This document shows, piece by piece, positions 1 through 8,691 of a DNA stretch of 27,521 nt. Where the stretch lies: assembly GCA_020741755.1 (NCBI GenBank), contig DYYI01000047.1, positions 1 through 27,521 on the forward strand, written 5' to 3'. A program made the position numbers and the translations under genes. Origin of the DNA: Aliicoccus persicus_A (GTDB lineage Bacteria > Bacillota > Bacilli > Staphylococcales > Salinicoccaceae). Position 1 is the stretch's first letter; each line of letters starts with the position of its first letter. The notes below the pieces were generated by a model. The model searched no databases. It had not been told where the DNA came from and saw only the letters and a list, made by a program, of their open reading frames with translations.

Positions 1-2
1 AA

Positions 3-293
3 AGTTTTATTGTTGGTCTGTTTGCTATTTTTGCTATTAGTTTATTCAAGAATAATCCAACAAAAATTTGGCAAATCATCGTCATTGGAATATTTACTGG
101 TATCGGTAAAATCATCATGACGCAAGTGAAAAATACTATAGTTTTGCTTATTGCCGGTAGTAATTTGAGTAATGCTTTTATTGCTGCGAGCATTAAATTA
201 CCAGCTACACTGATTAATGTTGTTTCAACTATCATCATTGTCAGCATTCTCTATTTTCCATTAAAGAAACTAAATCAACGCTTAAATGGTTAA
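3..293 (+). CDS. ECF transporter S component, 3' end only
   Basis: The window opens inside a plus-strand reading frame that ends at a TAA after 96 codons; its start lies outside. The visible part is very hydrophobic, with about three membrane segments separated by short Lys/Asn-rich loops. It ends in a motif around KLPATLINVVST, a membrane helix and a basic tail (LKKLNQRLNG). That pattern matches the C-terminal half of substrate-binding S components of energy-coupling-factor vitamin transporters (riboflavin-type S-component family). Such proteins sit in the membrane, bind a vitamin or precursor, and pair with the EcfA-EcfA'-EcfT module. The substrate cannot be told from this fragment. It is the only gene on this strand and converges on tuf, with its own terminator just downstream. 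The family call is fairly sure; another small polytopic permease remains possible. Confidence 0.65.
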   Translation, partial: SFIVGLFAIFAISLFKNNPTKIWQIIVIGIFTGIGKIIMTQVKNTIVLLIAGSNLSNAFIAASIKLPATLINVVSTIIIVSILYFPLKKLNQRLNG

Positions 294-301
294 ACACACA
301 A

Positions 302-346
302 AACCAGAGAATAACGCGAAATAAAGTCATTCCCTGGTTGTTTTTT
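302..346 (+). terminator. Intrinsic terminator of the S-component gene
   Basis: An 11-base arm (302-312) pairs with 329-339 with one mismatch and is followed by six T on the plus strand. It begins nine bases after the stop codon of the plus-strand gene, which fits a Rho-independent terminator. Confidence 0.75.
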
Positions 347-347
347 A

Positions 348-384
348 CGCAAAAAAAGACGATGAGCAAAAACTCATCGTCTTT
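348..384 (-). terminator. Intrinsic terminator of tuf / the str operon
   Basis: Perfect 12-bp stem AAAGACGATGAG (355-366) and its complement (373-384) with a six-base loop. On the minus strand the stem runs into a T tract (complement of the A run at 351-357). It lies 29 bases beyond the tuf stop codon and ends the str operon. Confidence 0.9.
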
Positions 385-413
385 ATTTATCTACTAGTTT
401 TAAAAGCTTAAAA

Positions 414-1601
<1,188 letters not shown>

Positions 1602-1687
1602 TTTCAAATACTCTCCCTTAAGATAAGTTTATTATTATTTTAAATTAGGCAGAAGCTAGGCCCCACCTAAGTTGAAACTATAAATCA

Positions 1688-1716
1688 TTTATAAATCATT
1701 TGTTGATAAAAATCAA
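1688..1716 (-). promoter_or_regulatory. Possible internal promoter before tuf
   Basis: In the fusA-tuf gap the minus strand has TTGATT (1711-1716), a 17-base spacer and TATAAA (1688-1693). Both boxes are plausible for sigma-A, and tuf often has extra promoters. The region is AT-rich and includes a tandem 11-base repeat (1680-1701), so chance is a real alternative. Confidence 0.4.
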
Positions 1717-1725
1717 GATTCTGGA

Positions 1726-3807
1726 TTACTCACCTTTGTTCTTCTTGATGATTTCTTCAGAAATTGACTTAGGTACTTCTTCGTAGTGATCAAATACCAT
1801 CGTGTACGTTCCACGACCTTGTGTGTTTGAACGTAATGACGTTGCATATCCAAACATTTCAGAAAGTGGTACGAACGCGTTAACTACTTGAGCATTACCA
1901 CGCGCACCCATTCCGTCTACACGGCCACGGCGACTTGTAACGTCACCCATGATGTCTCCCATGTATTCTTCTGGCATAACGATTTCAACTTTCATCATTG
2001 GCTCTAAAATAACTGGTTCACAAACTTTTGCTGCTTCTCTTAATGCAAGTGATGCAGCGATCTTGAACGCCATTTCAGATGAGTCAACGTCGTGGTATGA
2101 ACCGTCAAATAATTTCGCTTTAATGTCTACCATTGGGTATCCAGCAAGAACACCTTTCTCCATTGAATCGATTAAACCAGCTTCAACTGAAGGAATGTAT
2201 TCACGTGGAACAACACCACCGACGATTGCATTTTCGAACTCGAAACCAGCACCTTGTTTGTTCGGTGTGAATTCGATATGAACATCACCGTACTGACCTT
2301 TACCACCAGACTGACGAGAGAATTTACCTTGTACTGATGCAGACTGTTTGAACGTTTCACGGTAAGATACCATTGGCGCACCAACGTTACATTCTACCTT
2401 GAATTCACGCTTCATACGGTCAACAAGTACATCTAGGTGTAATTCACCCATACCACCGATGATAACTTGTCCAGTTTCTTTATCTGTGCGTGCAGTGAAA
2501 GTCGGGTCTTCTTCTTGTAATTTAACAAGTGCGTTTGTCATCTTATCTTGGTCACCTTTTGATTTCGGTTCTACTGATAAGTGAATAACTGGTTCAGGGA
2601 ATTCCATAGATTCTAAGATAACTTTGTTCTTTTCATCTGTTAATGTGTCACCTGTACCTGTGTCTTTAAGACCGACTGCAGCAGCAATATCTCCTGCGTA
2701 CACTGTAGAAATTTCTTCACGACTGTTGGCATGCATCTGTAAGATACGTCCAACACGCTCACGCTTATCTTTTGTTGTGTTCTGTACATATGAACCTGAT
2801 TCAAGATGACCAGAGTACACACGGAAGAAAGTCAATTTCCCAACGAATGGATCTGTCATAACTTTGAATGCTAATGCCGCGAATGGTTCTGAATCGTCTG
2901 GTTTAGCAATGATCTCTTCATCAGGATTATCTGCTTTGTGACCGACGATTGGCTTAACATCTAATGGAGATGGTAAGTAGTCAATGACTGCATTTAATAA
3001 TAACTGAACACCTTTGTTCTTAAATGCTGTACCACACATTACCGGATAAAATTCAACATCAACAGTTGCTTGACGGATTGCCGCTTTCAACTCATCGATT
3101 GAAATTTCTTCTCCACCAAGGTATTTGTCCATTAATTCTTCGTTAACATCTGCAACACCTTCAATTAAGCCTTCACGCATTTCTTCAGCTTTTTCACGGT
3201 AATCTTCTGGAATTTCAATCTCTTCGATTTCTGTTCCTAAGTCATTTCCGTAGCTGTATGCCTTCATTTCGACTAAATCGATGATACCGTTGAACTGATC
3301 TTCAGCTCCGATTGGTAATTGAATCGGGTGAGCATTTGCCATAAGTCTTTCGCGAAGTGTGCCTAGAGAATATTCGAAATCAGCACCAGTCTTATCCATT
3401 TTGTTGATGAATACAATACGTGGAACACCATATGTTGTCGCCTGTCTCCAAACTGTTTCAGTTTGAGGTTCAACACCTGATTGAGCATCAAGTACTGTTA
3501 CTGCACCATCAAGTACACGTAATGAACGTTCAACTTCAACTGTGAAGTCTACGTGACCCGGTGTATCGATAATGTTAACTCTGTGCTCTAACCATTGTGC
3601 AGTTGTTGCAGCTGATGTGATTGTAATACCACGCTCTTGCTCTTGCTCCATCCAGTCCATCTGAGATGCACCTTCGTGAGTTTCTCCAAGTTTGTGAATA
3701 CGACCTGTGTAATAAAGAATACGTTCTGTCGTTGTCGTTTTACCAGCATCAATGTGAGCCATGATACCAATATTACGCGTTTTTTCTAACGAGAATTCTC
3801 TTGCCAT
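1726..3807 (-). CDS. fusA: Elongation factor G
   Basis: EF-G is the translocase GTPase of the ribosome and also acts in ribosome recycling. The product has 693 residues, as in S. aureus. It carries AHIDAGKT (residues 17-24), DTPGH and NKMD in the G domain, domain II (about 300-400), and domains III-V with GGMGELHLDVLVDRM and the C-terminal RGRVDGM segment. The start is ATG followed by AREFSLEK, 10 bases after AAGGAG; a longer in-frame reading adds seven residues but overlaps that ribosome site. The gene lies 60 bases after rpsG and 124 bases before tuf in the classical str order. The region in which fusidic-acid resistance changes occur (around HLSVEPKSK and GGMGELHLD) looks wild type compared with staphylococcal EF-G as I recall it. 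Confidence 0.99.
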   Translation of the reverse strand: MAREFSLEKTRNIGIMAHIDAGKTTTTERILYYTGRIHKLGETHEGASQMDWMEQEQERGITITSAATTAQWLEHRVNIIDTPGHVDFTVEVERSLRVLDGAVTVLDAQSGVEPQTETVWRQATTYGVPRIVFINKMDKTGADFEYSLGTLRERLMANAHPIQLPIGAEDQFNGIIDLVEMKAYSYGNDLGTEIEEIEIPEDYREKAEEMREGLIEGVADVNEELMDKYLGGEEISIDELKAAIRQATVDVEFYPVMCGTAFKNKGVQLLLNAVIDYLPSPLDVKPIVGHKADNPDEEIIAKPDDSEPFAALAFKVMTDPFVGKLTFFRVYSGHLESGSYVQNTTKDKRERVGRILQMHANSREEISTVYAGDIAAAVGLKDTGTGDTLTDEKNKVILESMEFPEPVIHLSVEPKSKGDQDKMTNALVKLQEEDPTFTARTDKETGQVIIGGMGELHLDVLVDRMKREFKVECNVGAPMVSYRETFKQSASVQGKFSRQSGGKGQYGDVHIEFTPNKQGAGFEFENAIVGGVVPREYIPSVEAGLIDSMEKGVLAGYPMVDIKAKLFDGSYHDVDSSEMAFKIAASLALREAAKVCEPVILEPMMKVEIVMPEEYMGDIMGDVTSRRGRVDGMGARGNAQVVNAFVPLSEMFGYATSLRSNTQGRGTYTMVFDHYEEVPKSISEEIIKKNKGE

Positions 3808-3867
3808 TGGGATTGTTTCTCCTTCCAAGGAATAGGTTAAAATTCAATTGCTAAATACAGATTACTA

Positions 3868-4338
3868 TTACCAACGGTAATGTGCAAACGCTCTGTTAGC
3901 TTCAGCCATTTTGTGTACATCTTCACGTCTTTTAACAGCACCACCAGTGTTGTTAGCAGCGTCAAGAATTTCGTTTGCTAAACGTTCTACCATTGTCTTT
4001 TCCCCACGCAGACGTGCGTAGTTAACAAGCCAACGAAGTCCTAAAGTTGTACGACGTTCTGGACGAACTTCAACTGGTACTTGATAGTTAGAACCACCGA
4101 CACGGCGTGCTTTAACTTCAAGTACTGGCATGATGTTATTGATTGCTTCTTCAAAAACTTCCATTGAATTTCTTCCTGAACGCTCTTCTACTAAATCAAA
4201 TGCAGAATATAAAATCTTTTGTGATGTACCACGCTTACCATCAACCATCATTTTGTTGATTAATTTAGTGATCAATTTTGAATTGTGAATCGGATCTGGT
4301 AATACATCTCTTTTAGCTACTGGACCTTTACGAGGCAT
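3868..4338 (-). CDS. rpsG: 30S ribosomal protein S7
   Basis: S7 starts assembly of the head of the 30S subunit by binding 16S rRNA and lines the E-site exit for tRNA and mRNA. The 156-residue product begins MPRKGPVAKRDVLPDP and ends HMAEANRAFAHYRW, the standard length and ends of bacterial S7. A strong ribosome site (AAGGAGG) precedes the ATG. It lies 40 bases after rpsL and 60 before fusA in the str operon. S7 represses this operon in E. coli by binding the rpsL-rpsG junction; here the gap is too short for me to claim the same structure. Confidence 0.99.
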   Translation of the reverse strand: MPRKGPVAKRDVLPDPIHNSKLITKLINKMMVDGKRGTSQKILYSAFDLVEERSGRNSMEVFEEAINNIMPVLEVKARRVGGSNYQVPVEVRPERRTTLGLRWLVNYARLRGEKTMVERLANEILDAANNTGGAVKRREDVHKMAEANRAFAHYRW

Positions 4339-4378
4339 ACAAGTTCCTCCTTCCTCATGATTATCTTTTTAAATACGA

Positions 4379-4792
4379 TTAGTTTTTAGGTTTTTTAGTT
4401 CCGTATAATGAACGACCTTGACGACGTGTTTCAACACCTGAAGTATCTAGCGCACCACGTACAACATGGTAACGTACCCCAGCTAAGTCTTTTGCACGTC
4501 CACCACGAATAAGTACAACCGAGTGTTCTTGTAAGTTGTGACCAATTCCTGGGATATATGCGTTCACTTCAACGTTATTAGAAAGTCTCACACGCGCATA
4601 TTTACGTAAAGCTGAGTTCGGCTTTCTCGGTGTCATTGTACCAACACGTGTACAAACACCACGTTTTTGAGGCGCATTTTCGTGAGTTACTTGTTTCTTT
4701 AAAGAGTTAAATCCTCTGTTTAATGCAGGTGATTTAGATTTCGTATCTTTAGTTCCACGAGGTTTTCTGATTAATTGGTTAATAGTAGGCAT
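4379..4792 (-). CDS. rpsL: 30S ribosomal protein S12 with resistance-type residues
   Basis: S12 is part of the decoding centre and controls accuracy; it is the classical streptomycin-resistance protein. The product has 137 residues from ATG after GGGAGGAGGACCATA; an in-frame extension of 19 residues lies upstream but includes the ribosome site and is rejected. The conserved core (GVCTRVGTMTP, PNSALRK, GHNLQEHSVVLIRGG) is present. Three positions are unusual: codon 56 (4625-4627) is AGA, Arg, where Bacillus and S. aureus have Lys; residue 100 is Ala for Val; residue 104 is Ala for the nearly universal Pro of KDLPGVRYH. Lys101 is kept. Changes at Lys56 and Pro104 are known streptomycin-resistance sites. 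It is the first gene of the str operon, with its own promoter. Confidence 0.98.
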   Translation of the reverse strand: MPTINQLIRKPRGTKDTKSKSPALNRGFNSLKKQVTHENAPQKRGVCTRVGTMTPRKPNSALRKYARVRLSNNVEVNAYIPGIGHNLQEHSVVLIRGGRAKDLAGVRYHVVRGALDTSGVETRRQGRSLYGTKKPKN

Positions 4793-4922
4793 TATGGTCC
4801 TCCTCCCTTTTCTTAATACCACACTTCCGGGTGGTTCATTTTTAAACAATAAAAAATGTGTAAGAATAATTCTTACAAGTAAACTGTACTTTAAATGATA
4901 TTTTGCTCATTTTAAAGTAACC
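4793..4922 (-). promoter_or_regulatory. Leader of the str operon with two hairpins
   Basis: About 130 bases separate the predicted transcription start from the rpsL ATG. The leader holds two inverted repeats: ACTTTAAATGA (4888-4898) against 4907-4918 with one bulge, and TGTAAGAAT (4859-4867) against 4869-4877. Neither is followed by a T tract, so they look like leader structure, not terminators. No ybxF (L7Ae-like) gene is present here. Function unknown; weak AT-rich stems could also be chance. Confidence 0.45.
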
Positions 4923-4928
4923 TTAGTA

Positions 4929-4957
4929 ATAATATCATCACACACCACTGATGTCAA
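4929..4957 (-). promoter_or_regulatory. Sigma-A promoter of the str operon
   Basis: Perfect -35 TTGACA (4952-4957), spacer of exactly 17 bases, -10 TATTAT (4929-4934), directly downstream of the rpoC terminator. It should drive rpsL-rpsG-fusA-tuf independently of rpoBC. Confidence 0.88.
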
Positions 4958-4981
4958 CAAATCGTCGCGAATTAATTGAGA

Positions 4982-5012
4982 AAAAATTCCAAGCATAATG
5001 CTTGGAATTTTT
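4982..5012 (-). terminator. Intrinsic terminator after rpoC
   Basis: Arms 4982-4994 and 5000-5012 (AAAAATTCCAAGC and its complement) form a near-perfect stem, eight bases past the rpoC stop codon. The minus-strand RNA ends the stem in a U run. It separates rpoBC from the str operon. Confidence 0.88.
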
Positions 5013-5020
5013 CTGTTGTA

Positions 5021-8000
5021 TTAGTTTTCGTTAAACAACGGTGCTTCTTCTAATGTTTCTTCTGCAACTGTAGGATCTTCAATATAGTCAACATCAATAT
5101 CGACATCTCTATATCTTGCCATACCTGTACCTGCTGGGATGAGCTTACCGATGATGACATTCTCTTTCAAGCCGAGTAAGTCATCGCGCTTACCTTTGAT
5201 TGCCGCTTCAGTAAGTACGCGTGTCGTCTCTTGGAAACTTGCAGCGGATAAGAAGCTCTCTGTTTCAAGTGACGCTTTCGTAATACCGAGCAAGACAGGA
5301 CTCGCTGTTGCTGGTCGTTTACGTTTCTTAAAGATCGCGCGGTTCGCATCTGTGAATGCGTGGATATCAACGAGTGCACCTGGCAATAACGTCGTATCTC
5401 CTGCATCGATGATACGTACTTTACGTAACATTTGACGGACCATTACTTCGACGTGCTTGTCGTCGATCTCAACACCCTGCATACGGTATACTTTTTGAAC
5501 TTCTTTTAATAGATATTCTTGTGTGCGATCAAGTCCGGCAACTGCAAGCAATTCTTTCGGTTCGATAGAACCTTCTGTCAAGCGTTCACCTGGTGTGACT
5601 TCATCCCCAACTTCAACTAGTAATCGTGCTGCAGCTGGCACAAGATAAGTTCTTGTCTCTTGCTCGCTGACAATTTTAATTTCTTGCTGTCTATCTTTAA
5701 CAAGTTCGATTTCTGATACTTGACCACGAACTTCTGAAATAATCGCTTGACCTTTCGGATTACGCGCTTCGAATAATTCCTGAATACGCGGTAAACCTTG
5801 AGTAATATCACTACCTGCAACCCCACCTGTGTGGAATGTACGCATCGTTAACTGTGTACCAGGCTCACCGATTGATTGTGCTGCAATTGTACCAACTGCC
5901 TCACCCACTTCAACCTTCTCACCTGTTGCAAGGTTTTTACCGTAACAGCGTTCACATACACCGTGACGTGTATTACATGTAAATGCCGAACGAATGACAA
6001 CGCCTTCGATTCCAGCATTAACAATTTCTTTTGCCATCTCTTGTGTGATCAATTCATTTGCTTTAACGATTACTTCATCTGTTTCTGGATGTTTGACTTC
6101 TTCTTTTGAATAGCGTCCTTCAAGACGTGCGATTAATGGTTCGATTAGCTCCGAACCTTCAGTGATTGCCTCAACATAAAGTCCTTTATCTGTACCGCAA
6201 TCTTTTTCACGAACGATTACATCTTGTGCAACGTCAACTAGACGGCGTGTTAAGTAACCTGAGTCCGCTGTTTTCAGTGCTGTATCGGCAAGACCTTTAC
6301 GTGCACCGTGCGTCGAGATAAAGTACTCAAGTACTGTTAATCCTTCACGGAAGCTTGATTTAATCGGTAATTCGATGATTTGACCACCCGGGTTGGCCAT
6401 CAATCCACGCATACCTGCAAGCTGTGTAAAGTTTGATGCGTTACCTCGGGCACCCGAATCACTCATCATGTAGATTGGGTTAACCTTATCTAATGATTTC
6501 ATCAACTTGACTTGAATTTCATCTTTCGCTGTTGTCCATAAGTCGATAACATTCGCGTAGCGTTCATCTTCAGTAATTAAACCACGCTCATATTGCTTCT
6601 GGACTTTTTCAACTTTTTCTTCAGTTGAGTTAATGATTTCTTGTTTATCTGGTAAAACCACGATGTCAGATACACCCACTGTAATACCCGCTTTCGATGA
6701 ATACTTAAAGCCTAAGTCTTTCATCAAGTCGAGCATGACTGATGTTTCTGTGATATGGAATTTGTTAAATACTTCAGCGATGATCTGTCCAAGATATTTC
6801 TTGTTGAACGGGTCTACAAGCTCAGCCTCATCCAATATACCTTTTAGACCATGTTCGCCAACTTCTCCCATAGTATAGAAATACTTATCTGGTGTTGCCA
6901 CCTCTAAGTTTTCTTTCGTCGGTTCATTTAAGTACGGGAATGACGGTGGCATAATCTCGTTAAAGATAACTTTACCAACTGTCGTTAAAAGCACTTTGTT
7001 TCTGTGTTCTTCTTTAACTTTCTGACCTTTAAAACCATTTGTATGAAGACCGATACGCGTGTGTAAGTCAACAAAGCCGTTCGTGTAAGCCATGACCACT
7101 TCGTTCATATCTTTGAAGACGTGACCTTCGTTGCGCTCACCTTCACGCTCAAGCGTTAAGTAATAGTTACCAAGTACCATATCCTGAGATGGTGTAACGA
7201 CTGGCTTACCATCTTTCGGGTTCAAGATATTCTGAGCAGCGAGCATTAACATGCGCGCCTCAGCCTGTGCTTCTTTAGATAAAGGTACGTGAACAGCCAT
7301 TTGGTCACCGTCAAAGTCTGCGTTGTAAGCAGTCGTTACGAGTGGATGCAGTCGAATTGCACGACCCTCAACAAGTACTGCTTCGAAACTTTGAATACCT
7401 AATCTGTGGAGCGTTGGTGCACGGTTTAATAATACTGGGTGTTCTTTGATGACATCTTCTAAAACATCCCAGACATCATCTTCCATACGCTCAATCTTAC
7501 CTTTAGCGTTTTTAATGTTCGTTGCACTTTCACGTGCAACCAACTCTTTCATGACGAACGGTTTGAATAGTTCTAGTGCCATCTCTTTCGGAAGACCACA
7601 TTGATACATCTTCAAGTTTGGACCAACGACGATAACCGAACGACCTGAATAGTCAACACGTTTACCGAGTAAGTTTTGACGGAATCGTCCTTGCTTACCT
7701 TTTAACATGTGTGACAGAGATTTTAATGGACGGTTACCTGGTCCAGTTACCGGACGACCACGACGACCGTTATCAATCAGTGCATCGACAGCTTCTTGTA
7801 ACATACGCTTCTCGTTTTGAACGATGATGCCTGGTGCACCAAGGTCTAGTAAACGTTTCAGACGGTTGTTACGGTTGATGACACGACGATATAAATCATT
7901 TAAGTCACTCGTTGCGAAACGTCCACCATCAAGCTGAACCATCGGACGAATTTCCGGTGGAATAATCGGTAATACGTCAAGGACCATCCATGACGGTTCG

Positions 8001-8662
8001 TTACCAGAATTTCTAAACGACTCAACGACTTCAAGACGTTTGATCGCACGTGTTAGACGTTGACCTGTCGCAGTTTCAAGTTCGCTTCGAAGTAATTTTA
8101 ATTCTTCTTCTAAATCGACTTGATCGAGTAGATCTTTAATTGCTTCAGCACCCATTTTAGCAACGAAGTCATTGCCAAACTTATCTTTGTATTCACGATA
8201 TTCACGTTCAGTTAACAACTGCTTCTTCTCTAATCCAGAAGCACCTGGCTTGATGACCGTATAAGATGCGAAATAAATAATTTCTTCCAACGAACGCGGT
8301 GACATATCAAGGAGTAATCCCATGCGTGATGGGATACCCTTGAAATACCAAATGTGCGATACAGGTGCTGCGAGTTCAATATGACCCATGCGTTCACGAC
8401 GAACTTTTGCACGTGTCACTTGTACACCACAGCGCTGACATACTTGGTTGCGGTGTTTCACACGCTTATACTTACCACACGCACATTCCCAGTCTTTTGT
8501 TGGACCGAAAATCTTTTCACAGAACAAGCCATCCTTTTCTGGCTTCAGTGTTCTATAGTTAATCGTTTCAGGTTTCTTCACTTCACCTTTTGACCAGTTA
8601 CGAATCATCTGAGATGACGCCAGACCAATTTTCATATATTTAAATCTATTTACATCTATCAA
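5021..8662 (-). CDS. rpoC: RNA polymerase beta' subunit
   Basis: Beta' forms one side of the polymerase cleft and carries the catalytic magnesium. The product has 1213 residues. Visible in order are the N-terminal zinc site (CACGKYKR then CQRCG, about residues 60-78), the lid and rudder region, the catalytic NADFDGDQM motif (about residue 450), the second zinc cluster (FTCNTRHGVCERCYG, about 880) and the trigger-loop region with QSIGEPGTQLTMRTFHTGG. The start is TTG, reading MIDVNRFKYMKIGLAS, nine bases after GGGAGG; this agrees with the staphylococcal N terminus. It follows rpoB by 29 bases and ends at an intrinsic terminator. No large insertion is present, as is usual in Firmicutes. Confidence 0.99.
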   Translation of the reverse strand: MIDVNRFKYMKIGLASSQMIRNWSKGEVKKPETINYRTLKPEKDGLFCEKIFGPTKDWECACGKYKRVKHRNQVCQRCGVQVTRAKVRRERMGHIELAAPVSHIWYFKGIPSRMGLLLDMSPRSLEEIIYFASYTVIKPGASGLEKKQLLTEREYREYKDKFGNDFVAKMGAEAIKDLLDQVDLEEELKLLRSELETATGQRLTRAIKRLEVVESFRNSGNEPSWMVLDVLPIIPPEIRPMVQLDGGRFATSDLNDLYRRVINRNNRLKRLLDLGAPGIIVQNEKRMLQEAVDALIDNGRRGRPVTGPGNRPLKSLSHMLKGKQGRFRQNLLGKRVDYSGRSVIVVGPNLKMYQCGLPKEMALELFKPFVMKELVARESATNIKNAKGKIERMEDDVWDVLEDVIKEHPVLLNRAPTLHRLGIQSFEAVLVEGRAIRLHPLVTTAYNADFDGDQMAVHVPLSKEAQAEARMLMLAAQNILNPKDGKPVVTPSQDMVLGNYYLTLEREGERNEGHVFKDMNEVVMAYTNGFVDLHTRIGLHTNGFKGQKVKEEHRNKVLLTTVGKVIFNEIMPPSFPYLNEPTKENLEVATPDKYFYTMGEVGEHGLKGILDEAELVDPFNKKYLGQIIAEVFNKFHITETSVMLDLMKDLGFKYSSKAGITVGVSDIVVLPDKQEIINSTEEKVEKVQKQYERGLITEDERYANVIDLWTTAKDEIQVKLMKSLDKVNPIYMMSDSGARGNASNFTQLAGMRGLMANPGGQIIELPIKSSFREGLTVLEYFISTHGARKGLADTALKTADSGYLTRRLVDVAQDVIVREKDCGTDKGLYVEAITEGSELIEPLIARLEGRYSKEEVKHPETDEVIVKANELITQEMAKEIVNAGIEGVVIRSAFTCNTRHGVCERCYGKNLATGEKVEVGEAVGTIAAQSIGEPGTQLTMRTFHTGGVAGSDITQGLPRIQELFEARNPKGQAIISEVRGQVSEIELVKDRQQEIKIVSEQETRTYLVPAAARLLVEVGDEVTPGERLTEGSIEPKELLAVAGLDRTQEYLLKEVQKVYRMQGVEIDDKHVEVMVRQMLRKVRIIDAGDTTLLPGALVDIHAFTDANRAIFKKRKRPATASPVLLGITKASLETESFLSAASFQETTRVLTEAAIKGKRDDLLGLKENVIIGKLIPAGTGMARYRDVDIDVDYIEDPTVAEETLEEAPLFNEN

Positions 8663-8691
8663 TGCTTGTTCCTCCCTAATATTGACGGAGA

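Noticed and set aside
1680..1701. Tandem 11-base repeat ATAAATCATTT in the fusA-tuf gap
   Set aside because: Two AT-rich copies only, overlapping a possible promoter; no sign of a function beyond chance or slippage.
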